Assembly: GCF_018860705.1 (NCBI RefSeq)
Contig: NZ_JAHKQA010000053.1
Coordinates: forward strand, 1-46,247
Source of the DNA: Citreicella sp. C3M06
GTDB lineage: Bacteria; Pseudomonadota; Alphaproteobacteria; Rhodobacterales; Rhodobacteraceae
Reading direction: 5' to 3'
DNA: 46,247 nt
The number at the start of each line of letters is the position of its first letter. Position 1 is the stretch's first letter. The notes beneath the pieces were generated by a model. The model saw nothing but the letters and a program-made list of their open reading frames with translations. It did not search any database and was not told the DNA's origin. The translations under genes and the position numbers were made by a program. Of the stretch, positions 1-8,276 are shown in pieces.

Positions 1-529
1 AATGCATCCTGACCCTATGCGAACCCTAGGCGCGATTGTTCAACCCTTTGTGTTGGCGATGCTCGATCCCAGGGGCCAAGTCGGCCTTTGCTGCGCCGTA
101 GGAACGTAGTTTGTCCGTGATGATCACGCGCGGTTGGCCCCAAACTTTGAACAATTTCCTGAAAAAGCGCATCGCAGCCGCCTTGTTCCGGCGGGATTGA
201 ACCAGGATGTCAAGTACGTCACCGCTGGCATCGACCGCCCGCCAGAGCCAGTGTTTACGACCCTTGATCGGCACCACAACCTCGTCGAGATGCCATTTGT
301 CGGCCGCCCGTGGCCGATCTCGTCAGCCCTTCGCAGCAAATTGGACACCGAAACGCGCTACCCAGTCCCGGACAGATTCATAGGAAACCGTGATGCCCCG
401 CGCCGCCAGCAGATCTTCAACGTCACGAAGACTGAGAGCAAACCGATGGTACGCCCAAACCGCGTAGCCGATGACCGAGCGCGGGAAACGGAACCTCTTG
501 AGGCGGGTGAGATCAGACGGATTCAACAT
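1..529 (-). pseudogene. IS6-family transposase, broken by in-frame stops and cut by the window edge
   Basis: Reading the minus strand from 529 gives the N-terminal helix-turn-helix part (LKRFRFPRSVIGYAVWAYHR) and then the DDE core (KWHLDEVVVPIKG, VIITDKLRSYGAAK, HKGLNNRA) of an IS6-type transposase. The frame is interrupted at 323-325 by TGA, in the place where family members read Lys-Ile-Arg-Arg-Asp, and again at 26-28 by TAG, where Glu is expected after NNRA. The frame then runs off the left edge. Both stops lie in one continuous frame, so these are nonsense changes rather than frameshifts. The element is probably dead unless helped by an intact copy. I did not find a convincing IS6 inverted repeat to the right of the gene. 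Confidence 0.8.
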
Positions 530-739
530 GGCATCGCGCTACAACGGCAAGTCGGTTTCAACAACTTGACAATGCCGCCAGCACAGCTTTCACGAAATAA
601 ACACTGTTGCCTGTGTATTGAATACCCGGTCGCGCAAAACGCTGGGTTGGCGACCGCTGGCAGAAACACTCGCCCGAATGCTCGATCAGGATATGATCGA
701 AGCTGTTGCGGCGACCGGTTGACTCCACCACAGGCCTCA
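530..739. other. Intergenic stretch with nothing recognised
   Basis: This is the space between the IS6 remnant and the Lrp-type regulator. Short open frames exist on both strands, but none shows a ribosome binding site plus a recognisable domain. It may contain the outer end of the IS6 element, but I see no clear terminal repeat. Confidence 0.4.
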
Positions 740-766
740 GCTCGGGGCAATGCAACATCCCCGAGC
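740..766 (-). terminator. GC-rich hairpin just after the Lrp-type regulator
   Basis: GCTCGGGG at 740-747 pairs perfectly with CCCCGAGC at 759-766 around an 11-base loop. It begins eight bases beyond the stop codon of the regulator read on the minus strand. There is no T-run after the stem, so it may slow or protect the transcript end rather than act as a classical intrinsic terminator. Confidence 0.4.
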
Positions 767-773
767 GAGGAGA

Positions 774-1286
774 TTACAGATAAGCTGTCGGGATGGCTGT
801 CGTGAATTTCAGCTCTTCCATCGAGATCATGGAATTGACCTGATTGAACTCGAGTTTCTGGATCATCTGTTTGTAGACAGCATCATAGGCGCCCATGTCG
901 GGAACCACCACCTTGAGGATATAATCCACCGTGCCGGTCAGGCGATAAGCCTCGACCACCTCGGGGATTTCATCGATCAGTTCGCGAAACCGGTTGAGCC
1001 AGTTGATCTCGTGACGCGAGGTGCTGACTCCGATAAAGACGGTCAGAGGCACATTGGCCCGTGCCTGATCGACGAGGGCAACGCGCTTCTTGATCACCCC
1101 TGCTTCTTCCATCCGCTTGATACGTCGCCAGCACGGGTTGGCCGACAGGCCCACGGTCTGGGAAATTGCCTGAATCGGCGTGTCGCTGTCCTCCTGCAGG
1201 ATTTCGAGAATCCGTCGGTCCGTCTCGTCGAAGGTGATGCTCTCGATCGGCTTCGATCCTGTTTTGCGACGGCGCATTTCTGTCAT
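774..1286 (-). CDS. Lrp/AsnC-family transcriptional regulator
   Basis: 170 residues, the normal size for the family. The N-terminal third is a winged helix-turn-helix (FDETDRRILEILQEDSDTPIQAISQTVGLS, then CWRRIKRMEEAGVI). The rest is the RAM/AsnC ligand-binding domain (EVVEAYRLTGTVDYILKVVVPD). Family members bind an amino acid and switch oligomer state to control transport and catabolism genes. The ATG at 1286 overlaps the stop of the VOC gene (ATGA), which fixes the start and makes it the last gene of the SDR-VOC-regulator operon. Its position opposite a peptide/amino-acid importer suggests it controls the divergent promoter region 2888-3085; that is inference. Confidence 0.9.
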   Translation of the reverse strand: MTEMRRRKTGSKPIESITFDETDRRILEILQEDSDTPIQAISQTVGLSANPCWRRIKRMEEAGVIKKRVALVDQARANVPLTVFIGVSTSRHEINWLNRFRELIDEIPEVVEAYRLTGTVDYILKVVVPDMGAYDAVYKQMIQKLEFNQVNSMISMEELKFTTAIPTAYL

Positions 1287-2143
1287 GTGCGAACAAACTC
1301 CAACAGAACACCTGCTGAAAACTCCGGTCCGACGGCGAGTCCGGAGGCGGTTTTGCAAAAGCTGACCTTCGCAGTCTTCAGGCAGTGCTCCGCCGCGTCA
1401 AGATCACGTACCTTGACGCGCATCGCCGTAAAGGCGCCCTTCGCGGTTCCCGAAAGATCGATGCCAGGGAAAAGCGCAGCCATACGTGCCGGTGTGGACA
1501 GGATCAGCGGCGCGGAGTTCGGCCCGGTGGTGATCTTGACCAACCCATCTTCGGTACTGACCGTGCCATCGGACCAGAGCCGGGCGAGGCGCAGCGCGTC
1601 CTCCTCGGGGGTATCGGAGATTGCAAGGATCGCATCGAGGCCGCAGGCGGTGTTCGCATGTTCGAGAAGGTCCGGTATCCAGACCGTGTCGCGGGTCTTG
1701 TGCTGACACATGAAGACCATGCCGAGCGGCACTTGGTCAGGGCTGAAGCTGACCGTGGAAAAGGCCGCGATGCCCTCGGAGCCGCCCGGCAGAGGGACCG
1801 GGCGCGAAAAGCTCCCCAAGCCCTGTGTCGCGATGCCAAGTTCGGCGAGCGCCTCGGCGGCCTGCTCGGCATCGTCGATCCGGCAGGCGATGGCATGAAG
1901 GCCCTGACCTGCGCTGGCCAGCAACGCGCGGCGGGGGGCGTTCGCCTCGGTCGGCTGGAGGATGCCGAGAAGCTCGAAGTAGTCCTGTGGAAACATGATG
2001 GTGTAATTGGCGGTGCCCTTGGCGGCGGAATGGATGCCGCGCGGCGAGAGGGTGAAGCCCAGGGCCGCGAATTGCGCGGCGGCGGCATCGAGATCGTCCA
2101 CGAGGGCAAAGCAATGGTCGATGCCTTTGACGGGATGGGTCAT
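1283..2143 (-). CDS. VOC (glyoxalase/bleomycin-resistance fold) family protein
   Basis: 286 residues. It opens with a typical VOC start (GIDHCFALVDDLDAAAAQFAALGFTLSP) followed by FPQDYFELLGIL. A second half (LILSTPARMAALFPGI, then AMRVKVRDLDAAEHCLK and GPEFSAGVLLEFV) looks like a repeated betaalphabetabetabeta unit, as in two-module VOC proteins and PF13468-type glyoxalase-like proteins. The family includes isomerases, lyases and dioxygenases with a divalent metal, so the reaction cannot be named. The start at 2143 is preferred because GGAG lies seven bases upstream. It sits 33 bp after the SDR gene and overlaps the regulator, so the three are co-transcribed. Confidence 0.8.
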   Translation of the reverse strand: MTHPVKGIDHCFALVDDLDAAAAQFAALGFTLSPRGIHSAAKGTANYTIMFPQDYFELLGILQPTEANAPRRALLASAGQGLHAIACRIDDAEQAAEALAELGIATQGLGSFSRPVPLPGGSEGIAAFSTVSFSPDQVPLGMVFMCQHKTRDTVWIPDLLEHANTACGLDAILAISDTPEEDALRLARLWSDGTVSTEDGLVKITTGPNSAPLILSTPARMAALFPGIDLSGTAKGAFTAMRVKVRDLDAAEHCLKTAKVSFCKTASGLAVGPEFSAGVLLEFVRT

Positions 2144-2176
2144 TTTGGTCTCCAAAGGGTTTTTCTTGATATGGGG

Positions 2177-2887
2177 TTACGTTCGAACGGGGCTCAGAAC
2201 GATTTCGGGAAGGCAGATGCCGGGCTGCATTTCGGCCACGAAAAGCGCGGTTTTCGCCATGTCTTCCGGCTGGATCATTGCGGCCATTTTCGCGGCATCA
2301 AAGCCGGGACGCTTGGCGAGCAGGGGCGTTGCAACTTCGGCGGGGCAGAGTGCGGTCGACCGGATGCCGTTCTTGCCCTCTTCGTCGTTGAGGCTGAGCG
2401 ACAGGTCTGACAGCGCGTGTTTCGAAGCGCCGTAGACCGCGCCGCTCACCGACGAATGAAAGCGTCCGGCCCAGCTTGAGGTGTGAATCATCACCCCGTC
2501 CCGTTGTTCGCGCATGATCGGCAGGCAGGCGGCGATCACGTTGATTGCGCCGGTGACATTGACGTCGATCACCCGGTCCCAGCTGTCCCAGTCGAGATCG
2601 GCCCAGCTGCGCTTGGGGATGTTGAGCCCGGCGTTGTTGCACAACACGTGCAGCCCGCCAGCCCAGTCCGCGACCGTCCGGGCAATTTTCGCCATGCCGT
2701 CACGATCCGTCACATCCCCCGGCACGATCAGGGCGGTCTTCGGGTCGGGAAGGCTGGCAACCACGGCTTCAAGGCTCTCGCGTCCACGTGCGGTAAGGGC
2801 CACACGATAGCCAGCCTTTGCAAAACGCTGCGCCATGGCGGCGCCGATTCCGGAGCCTGCGCCGGTGATCCAAACGGATTTCGCCAT
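2177..2887 (-). CDS. Short-chain dehydrogenase/reductase (SDR)
   Basis: 236 residues, classical SDR size. It has the cofactor motif TGAGSGIG at about residues 8-15, the NNAG motif (LCNNAGLN), a Ser from HTSSWAG, and the catalytic YGASK. An Arg follows the first strand (ALTARGRESLE), which usually favours NADP(H), though this is not decisive. It would oxidise an alcohol or reduce a ketone of a small catabolite. It is the first gene of the minus-strand operon, with the start at the ATG at 2887; a longer in-frame ATG at 2914 is possible but lacks a better ribosome binding site. The substrate is unknown; the neighbourhood points to amino-acid-derived compounds. Confidence 0.88.
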   Translation of the reverse strand: MAKSVWITGAGSGIGAAMAQRFAKAGYRVALTARGRESLEAVVASLPDPKTALIVPGDVTDRDGMAKIARTVADWAGGLHVLCNNAGLNIPKRSWADLDWDSWDRVIDVNVTGAINVIAACLPIMREQRDGVMIHTSSWAGRFHSSVSGAVYGASKHALSDLSLSLNDEEGKNGIRSTALCPAEVATPLLAKRPGFDAAKMAAMIQPEDMAKTALFVAEMQPGICLPEIVLSPVRT

Positions 2888-3085
2888 ATGTCTTGTCCCA
2901 GTGGCTTCAATCATAAGAGGTAGCTAGCACCAATTTTTAGCCATTGTGTAGATTAATTTTCGAAGCTTGTGTTGAAACTTGGTTTTCAATGTTGACTGAT
3001 GCGGAATGCTGCCGTCAGGTAAGGTGGCGACACCACCATATGAGCCCGTTCAGGGCCGCTTAACCGACCAGGGGAGCCAGGACAG
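2888..3085. promoter_or_regulatory. Divergent promoter region with inverted repeat TTGAAA-N6-TTTCAA
   Basis: This 198-bp AT-richer gap separates the SDR operon (minus) from the importer operon (plus), so it must hold both promoters. An inverted repeat, TTGAAA at 2972-2977 and TTTCAA at 2984-2989, sits directly upstream of a possible plus-strand -35 box TTGACT (2992-2997). No convincing -10 box was seen. The repeat is a candidate operator for the linked Lrp/AsnC regulator; this is inference. Confidence 0.45.
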
Positions 3086-4681
3086 ATGACATTGATGAAG
3101 AAACGGGCGGGGCTTGCGCTCGCCTTGACCGGGGCCCTTAGCTCTGCGGCCTTCATGGCCAGTGCGCAGGAAGAGGTGCAAAAGGGCGGCACCGCCATCA
3201 TCCACATGATTTCCGAACAACGCATTCTGAACCCGGGGCTGCGTGCGTCGACGGGGGTTTACAACATCACCGGCAAGATCATGGAGCCGCTGATCGACAA
3301 GAGCTATGACGGCTATGAGCCGGTTCTGGCGACCGAATGGACTGGCTCGGACGACGGCAAGACCATCACGCTGAAGCTGCGCGACGGGGTGAACTGGCAC
3401 GATGGCGAGCCGTTCACATGCGATGACGTGGCCTTTTCTGCCATCGAACTCTGGAAAAAGCTTCTGAACTACTCTTCCGCGCTTCAGGCAAATCTGGAAA
3501 GCGTCGATTGCCCGGATCCGCTCACGGCCGTGTTCAACTATTCCAAGCCGATGCCGATCGAGCTGTTCGTGGCCGCCATGCCCGATCTGGGTCACCCGGT
3601 GCCGAAGCACCTCTACGAGGGCACGGACATCCTCAAGAGCGAATACAATACCGCGCCGGTCGGCACCGGTCCGTTCAAGTTCGTCGAATACGAGCGCGGC
3701 CAATACGTTCTGGCCGAAAAGAACGAGGATTACTGGCGCGAAGGGTTCCCCTATCTCGACCGTATCGTCTGGCGATTCATCAAGGACAAATCCGCTGCCG
3801 CTGCCGCACTCGAGGCGGGCGAGGTGCATGAATCGGGCTTTATCGGGGTGTCGATGGCGGACGTCGAACGCTTCAGCAAGGATGAGCGGTTCGACGTCGG
3901 CACCAAGGGATACGAGAACAACGTTGCCCACTCGACGGTGGAATTCAACCACCGCAACCCGATCATGGCCGATCTGCAGGTGCGTCAGGCGATGTACCAT
4001 GGCCTCGATATCGACTATGCGATCAACACGATCATGCATGGCTTTGCCGAGCCGGGCCGTGGCCCTGTTCCGAGCGCGGGCGGCCTCAACTACACGGACG
4101 ACGTGCCAACCTATGACTACGATCCGGAGCTGGCCAAGACGCTGCTGGACGAGGCGGGCTATCCCGTCAAGGACGATGGCTATCGTTTCCAGTTGCGTCA
4201 CCGTCCGGCGCCCTGGGGGGAATACACCCAGCTTTGGGCAGAGTATTTTTCTCAGGCGATGAAGGAGATCGACATCGATGTCCAGATCCTGACCAACGAC
4301 GCGCCCGGCTTCCTGAACGGTGTCTATCGTGACCATGATTTCGACACCGCAAACGGCTGGCACCAGTTCCGCTCGGACCCGGCGGTTTCCACCATGGTCT
4401 GGCTGCGTTCCGGTCAACCGGAAGGCACGCCCTGGACCAACCAGTTCGGCTGGAAGAGCGATGAGATCGACGCGATGATCGACGCCGCGGCCTCGGAACT
4501 CGACGTCGAGAAGCGCGCCGCGATGTATCACGAGATCCAGGTCAAGGCGATGGAAGAGCTGCCGGTGATCTTCGCGATCGAACACCCGTTCATCTCGGTG
4601 ACCTCCACGAAGCTTCACAATCATCACAACACGCCGCGGTGGAACTCTTCGAGCTGGTACGACCTCTGGCTCGAGCAGTGA
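3086..4681 (+). CDS. Peptide/opine/nickel-type ABC transporter substrate-binding protein (SBP family 5)
   Basis: 531 residues with a Sec signal peptide (MKKRAGLALALTGALSSAAF, cleavage likely after ASA). The SBP_bac_5 body is recognisable from PVGTGPFKFVEYERGQYVLAEKNEDYW, VRQAMYHGLDIDYAIN and the family's usual length. It works in the periplasm, handing substrate to the two permeases that follow. Known ligands of the family are di- and oligopeptides, opines and metal chelates, so the name Dpp/Opp is only generic here. A purine-rich stretch (AGGGGAGCCAGGACAG) precedes the ATG. It is the first gene of the plus-strand operon leading to the ATC hydrolase. Confidence 0.93.
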   Translation: MTLMKKRAGLALALTGALSSAAFMASAQEEVQKGGTAIIHMISEQRILNPGLRASTGVYNITGKIMEPLIDKSYDGYEPVLATEWTGSDDGKTITLKLRDGVNWHDGEPFTCDDVAFSAIELWKKLLNYSSALQANLESVDCPDPLTAVFNYSKPMPIELFVAAMPDLGHPVPKHLYEGTDILKSEYNTAPVGTGPFKFVEYERGQYVLAEKNEDYWREGFPYLDRIVWRFIKDKSAAAAALEAGEVHESGFIGVSMADVERFSKDERFDVGTKGYENNVAHSTVEFNHRNPIMADLQVRQAMYHGLDIDYAINTIMHGFAEPGRGPVPSAGGLNYTDDVPTYDYDPELAKTLLDEAGYPVKDDGYRFQLRHRPAPWGEYTQLWAEYFSQAMKEIDIDVQILTNDAPGFLNGVYRDHDFDTANGWHQFRSDPAVSTMVWLRSGQPEGTPWTNQFGWKSDEIDAMIDAAASELDVEKRAAMYHEIQVKAMEELPVIFAIEHPFISVTSTKLHNHHNTPRWNSSSWYDLWLEQ

Positions 4682-4691
4682 CTTGACTGCT

Positions 4692-4719
4692 GGCGGGCGC
4701 GTCTTCTTGCGTGCCCGCC
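4692..4719 (+). other. Hairpin between binding-protein and permease genes
   Basis: GGCGGGC (4692-4698) and GCCCGCC (4713-4719) form a 7-bp stem that extends inward with a few more pairs. It lies 10 bases after the stop of the binding protein and before the first permease. Such hairpins usually cut or protect transcripts so that the binding protein is made in excess over the membrane parts. No T-run follows. Confidence 0.55.
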
Positions 4720-4762
4720 GCTTCGCTGCTCCTTGCTTACGATCCCGAAGGATCCAGGAATA

Positions 4763-5752
4763 ATGACATTGCGTATGCCCCCAATCCTGATCTACGCGCT
4801 TCGGCGTCTGCTTCAGGCCATTCCCGTGGTCGTCCTGATCATGATCGGCACCTTCCTTCTGCTCAAGCTTGCGCCCGGAGACACGGTCGATGCGCTTGTC
4901 GGCGACATGGGGGGCGCCGATGCTGCCTTCATCGCGCGGCTGCGGGCGGAATACGGGCTGGATCAACCGATCTGGGTTCAGCTCTGGCGCTACATGACCA
5001 AGCTGGCCACGTTCGATTTCGGCTGGTCTTTCGTCTATGAACAACCGGTTTCGACCGTCCTGATGGACCGGCTCGGCACCACCCTTCTGCTGATGGCGGC
5101 CTCGCTGAGCATCGCCTTCACGGCGGGCATCACGCTGGGGGCGATTGCCGCGCGCCGGGCCTATTCAGTGACCGACAACCTGATCTCCATCCTTGGCCTC
5201 GTGTTCTATGCGACGCCGTCGTTTTTCCTGTCTCTCATGCTGATGCTGGTGTTTTCCGTCAAGCTTGGCTGGCTGCCGGTGGGCGGAATCAAGACCATCG
5301 CTGCCTTTTACACCGGCTGGGATCACGTCTGGGATGTGGCACGCCACCTGATCATGCCGACGGCTGCGCTGTCGCTGATCTATCTGGCCTTTTACCTGCG
5401 CCTGATGCGCGCCTCGGTGATGGAAGTCGCCGATCTCGACTATGTCCGCACTGCCCGCGCCAAGGGCGCCCGGGAAGGCCGTCTGATGATCCACCACATC
5501 ATGCGCAACGCGCTGTTGCCGGTGATCACGTTGCTGGGGTTGCAATTCTCTACCGTGCTGGGCGGTTCCATCGTGGTCGAAACCATCTTCACCCTGCCGG
5601 GACTGGGGCAGCTTGCCTACCAATCCGTCGTGCAGCGCGACATGAACACGCTGATGGGCATCATTTTCCTCTGCGCGATCATCGTCGTCGTCGTCAATTT
5701 CCTCACCGACCTGCTTTACGCACGTCTCGACAGCCGGATCGAACTCGCATGA
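4763..5752 (+). CDS. ABC transporter permease, DppB type
   Basis: 329 residues with an N-terminal membrane helix (LIYALRRLLQAIPVVVLIMI), a periplasmic segment containing the family signature LRAEYGLDQPIWVQ, and a BPD_transp_1 domain whose coupling helix region reads YVRTARAKGA. The C-terminus GSIVVETIFTLPGLGQLAYQSVVQRD is typical of DppB/OppB. The ATG at 4763 has AGGA a few bases upstream; a longer TTG/ATG-led frame from 4733 lacks support. It forms the membrane channel with the next gene. Confidence 0.92.
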   Translation: MTLRMPPILIYALRRLLQAIPVVVLIMIGTFLLLKLAPGDTVDALVGDMGGADAAFIARLRAEYGLDQPIWVQLWRYMTKLATFDFGWSFVYEQPVSTVLMDRLGTTLLLMAASLSIAFTAGITLGAIAARRAYSVTDNLISILGLVFYATPSFFLSLMLMLVFSVKLGWLPVGGIKTIAAFYTGWDHVWDVARHLIMPTAALSLIYLAFYLRLMRASVMEVADLDYVRTARAKGAREGRLMIHHIMRNALLPVITLLGLQFSTVLGGSIVVETIFTLPGLGQLAYQSVVQRDMNTLMGIIFLCAIIVVVVNFLTDLLYARLDSRIELA

Positions 5753-6624
5753 CCCTCGCCGATGCTCAAATCGCCCCGCCAGAGCCCCCGCGCCATGTGA
5801 TGTTCTGGCGTCGCTACAAACGCAACCGTGCCGCGGTTCTGGGGTTGGTTCTCTTTGCCGTCGTGGTGCTCATGGCGCTGTCGGCGGGCGTCATCGACCC
5901 GGGCGACCCGCTGCGCCGCGCCGGTGAGCCGCTGACCCCGCCTTTTGTCAATTGGCAGACACCGCTGGGCACCGATCAGCTGGGGCGCGATGTGATGTCC
6001 GGCGTGTTCTACGGCGCGCGCATCTCGCTTCTGATCGGCGTTGTCGCCACGCTGGTCGCCATTGTCATCGGCGTCGTGATCGGTGCCTTGGCCGGCTATT
6101 TCGGCGGCTGGGTCGATGATCTTCTGATGCGCATCACCGAGGCGTTCCAGACCATCCCGAACTTTGTCCTGCTGCTGGCGCTCGTCGCCATCATGGGCTC
6201 GAAGATCGAGTGGATCACGCTGGCGATCGGGATCGTCAGCTGGACCGCACCGGCCCGCATGGTGCGCGCCGAGTTCATGTCGCTGAGGGGGCGCGAATTC
6301 GTCGATGCGGCGCGCAATCTCGGGGTGTCGAACACCTCGATCATCTTCCGCGAGATCCTGCCGAACGCCCTGCCGCCGATCGTGGTCTATGCCTCGGTCA
6401 TTATGGCCCTGTCCATCCTGATGGAAAGCGCGCTGGCCTTTCTGGCATTGGGGGATCCGAACTATGCCAGTTGGGGCAACATGATCGGGCAGGGCCGCGC
6501 GGTGCTGCGCTCTGCCCCTTATTGCGCCGTGATCCCCGGCATCGCGATCATCTTTACCGTACTCTCTTTCTCGCTGCTGGGTGAGGGGCTGAACGACGCG
6601 CTCAATCCGAGGCAAAAGAAATGA
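5749..6624 (+). CDS. ABC transporter permease, DppC type
   Basis: 291 residues. It begins with the cytoplasmic lead-in RRYKRNRAAVLGLVLF seen in DppC/OppC, then LGTDQLGRDVMSGVFYGARISLLIG, which is the family's strongest signature. The coupling loop REFVDAARNLGVSN should contact the ATPase. The end, AIIFTVLSFSLLGEGLNDALNPR, is intact, unlike the dppC fragment at 16590-16691. It overlaps the previous gene by ATGA and the next by ATGA, so the three are translationally linked. Confidence 0.92.
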   Translation: MTLADAQIAPPEPPRHVMFWRRYKRNRAAVLGLVLFAVVVLMALSAGVIDPGDPLRRAGEPLTPPFVNWQTPLGTDQLGRDVMSGVFYGARISLLIGVVATLVAIVIGVVIGALAGYFGGWVDDLLMRITEAFQTIPNFVLLLALVAIMGSKIEWITLAIGIVSWTAPARMVRAEFMSLRGREFVDAARNLGVSNTSIIFREILPNALPPIVVYASVIMALSILMESALAFLALGDPNYASWGNMIGQGRAVLRSAPYCAVIPGIAIIFTVLSFSLLGEGLNDALNPRQKK

Positions 6625-8267
6625 CAACCACAGCTCGATCCGTTCTCGAACTTCGCAAGCTGCAGATTTCTCTGCCGAAGGGCGCCGACCGCCCCCATGC
6701 GCTCGAAGCGCTGGATCTGACCATAAAGGCGGGTGAAATCGTCTGTCTGGTGGGGGAAAGCGGATCGGGAAAATCGCTGTGCGCCGGGGCGATCATGGGG
6801 CTTTTGCCCGAACCACATGTGCGCGTCACTGGCGGCGCGATCCGGTTCATGGGCGAAGAGCTGCGTGGGAAATCCGAGGCACAGATGCGCGCGTTGCGCG
6901 GGGCTGATATCTCGATGATCTTTCAGGAACCGATGACCGCGCTCAACCCGCAGAAAACGGTCGGTTGGCAGATCGACGAGGTGTTGCGCCTGCACGCGAA
7001 GATGACCAAGACCGAGCGAAAGGCCCGCGCCATCGAGATGCTCGAACGGGTTCACATCCCCGATCCCCCCTCGGCCTACAACGCCTATCCGCATCAGGTC
7101 TCTGGCGGGCAGCGGCAACGGGTGATGATCGCGATGTCCCTGGTGCTGTCCCCGAAATTGATCATCGCGGACGAGCCGACCACGGCGCTTGATGTCACCA
7201 CGCAATTGCAGATCCTCAAGCTTATTCGCGAGCTGCAGGACGAAGAGGGCGCCGGGGTTCTGTTCATCACCCATGATTTCGGCGTGGTGGCGGAGATCGC
7301 CGACAAGGTCGCCGTGCTCTGTCGCGGAGAGCTGGTCGAAAGCGGCACCACCGACGCGGTTCTGAACCATCCGCAGCACCCATACACCAAGGCGTTGATC
7401 GGGGCGGTGCCCGCGCTGACGCCACCGCCGGTCAAGGCCGCCTCGACTGCGCCCGTGGTGCTCAAGGGCACCGGACTGAAAAAGACCTTTGCTGCGCGGG
7501 GCGGCTTGCTTTCGGGCAAGCGCAAAGCAGTCACGGCGGTCAAGGATCTCAGCTTCGAGCTGCGCCAGGGCGAGACCCTCGGCGTGGTCGGCGAAAGCGG
7601 GTCGGGCAAGACCACGGTGTCGCGGATCGTGACGCGGCTGTTGGAATGCGATCAGGGCTCGGTCGAGCTGGACGGGACGGATCTGCTGGCCGCCTCGCCC
7701 AAAGAACTGCGCGCGCTGCGCCAGCATATCCAGATGGTGTTCCAAGACCCGATGGCTTCGCTCAATCCGCGCAAACGGGTGGTCGACCTGATTGCCCAGG
7801 GCCCGATCGTGCATGGGGCCAATCCCCAGAAAGCCCGCGAGCAGGCCAAGAAGCTGCTGGAACTGGTGGAGCTTTCCCCCGCTGCCGCCAACCGGTTTCC
7901 GCATGAGTTTTCTGGCGGACAGCGCCAGCGGATCGGCATCGCGCGTGCCCTTGCGATGGAGCCCAAGGTGATCGTCGCCGATGAACCGGTCTCGGCGCTG
8001 GATGTTTCGGTGCAGGCGCAGGTGCTCAAACTGCTCGTGGACCTGCGCGACCGGCTCAACCTGTCGCTGCTGTTCGTGACCCACGATCTGCGGGTCGCGG
8101 CGCAACTGTGCGACAGGATCATCGTCATGCAAAAAGGTGAAATCGTCGAGAGTGGGCTGACCGCCGAGGTCTTTGCCAACCCGCAGCACCCCTATACGCA
8201 GAACCTTCTGTCATCCATTCCCGGCCGCGACTGGACGCCCCCTTCGCTGCAACCGGATGCCGCCTGA
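6621..8267 (+). CDS. Fused two-domain ABC transporter ATPase (DppD-DppF fusion)
   Basis: 548 residues holding two complete nucleotide-binding domains. The first has Walker A GESGSGKS (about residue 47), signature SGGQRQRV and Walker [14 protein letters not shown]. The second has Walker A GESGSGKT (about residue 325), [15 protein letters not shown] and [13 protein letters not shown]. Each half ends with [10 protein letters not shown] or [11 protein letters not shown], typical of the Opp/Dpp group. Both halves keep all catalytic residues. The fusion replaces separate dppD and dppF genes. It energises import by the two permeases upstream and starts within their reading frame (ATGA). Confidence 0.94.
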   Translation: MTTTARSVLELRKLQISLPKGADRPHALEALDLTIKAGEIVCLVGESGSGKSLCAGAIMGLLPEPHVRVTGGAIRFMGEELRGKSEAQMRALRGADISMIFQEPMTALNPQKTVGWQIDEVLRLHAKMTKTERKARAIEMLERVHIPDPPSAYNAYPHQVSGGQRQRVMIAMSLVLSPKLIIADEPTTALDVTTQLQILKLIRELQDEEGAGVLFITHDFGVVAEIADKVAVLCRGELVESGTTDAVLNHPQHPYTKALIGAVPALTPPPVKAASTAPVVLKGTGLKKTFAARGGLLSGKRKAVTAVKDLSFELRQGETLGVVGESGSGKTTVSRIVTRLLECDQGSVELDGTDLLAASPKELRALRQHIQMVFQDPMASLNPRKRVVDLIAQGPIVHGANPQKAREQAKKLLELVELSPAAANRFPHEFSGGQRQRIGIARALAMEPKVIVADEPVSALDVSVQAQVLKLLVDLRDRLNLSLLFVTHDLRVAAQLCDRIIVMQKGEIVESGLTAEVFANPQHPYTQNLLSSIPGRDWTPPSLQPDAA

Positions 8268-8276
8268 GGACACTCT

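Noticed and set aside
3050-5044. Long open frame (664 codons) on the minus strand opposite the binding protein
   Set aside because: It is exactly antisense to a well-supported SBP and permease, is rich in Arg, His and Asp as GC-rich shadows are, and matches no family.
6519-8189. 556-codon minus-strand frame opposite the fused ATPase
   Set aside because: Antisense shadow of two conserved ATPase domains; no start signal or domain.
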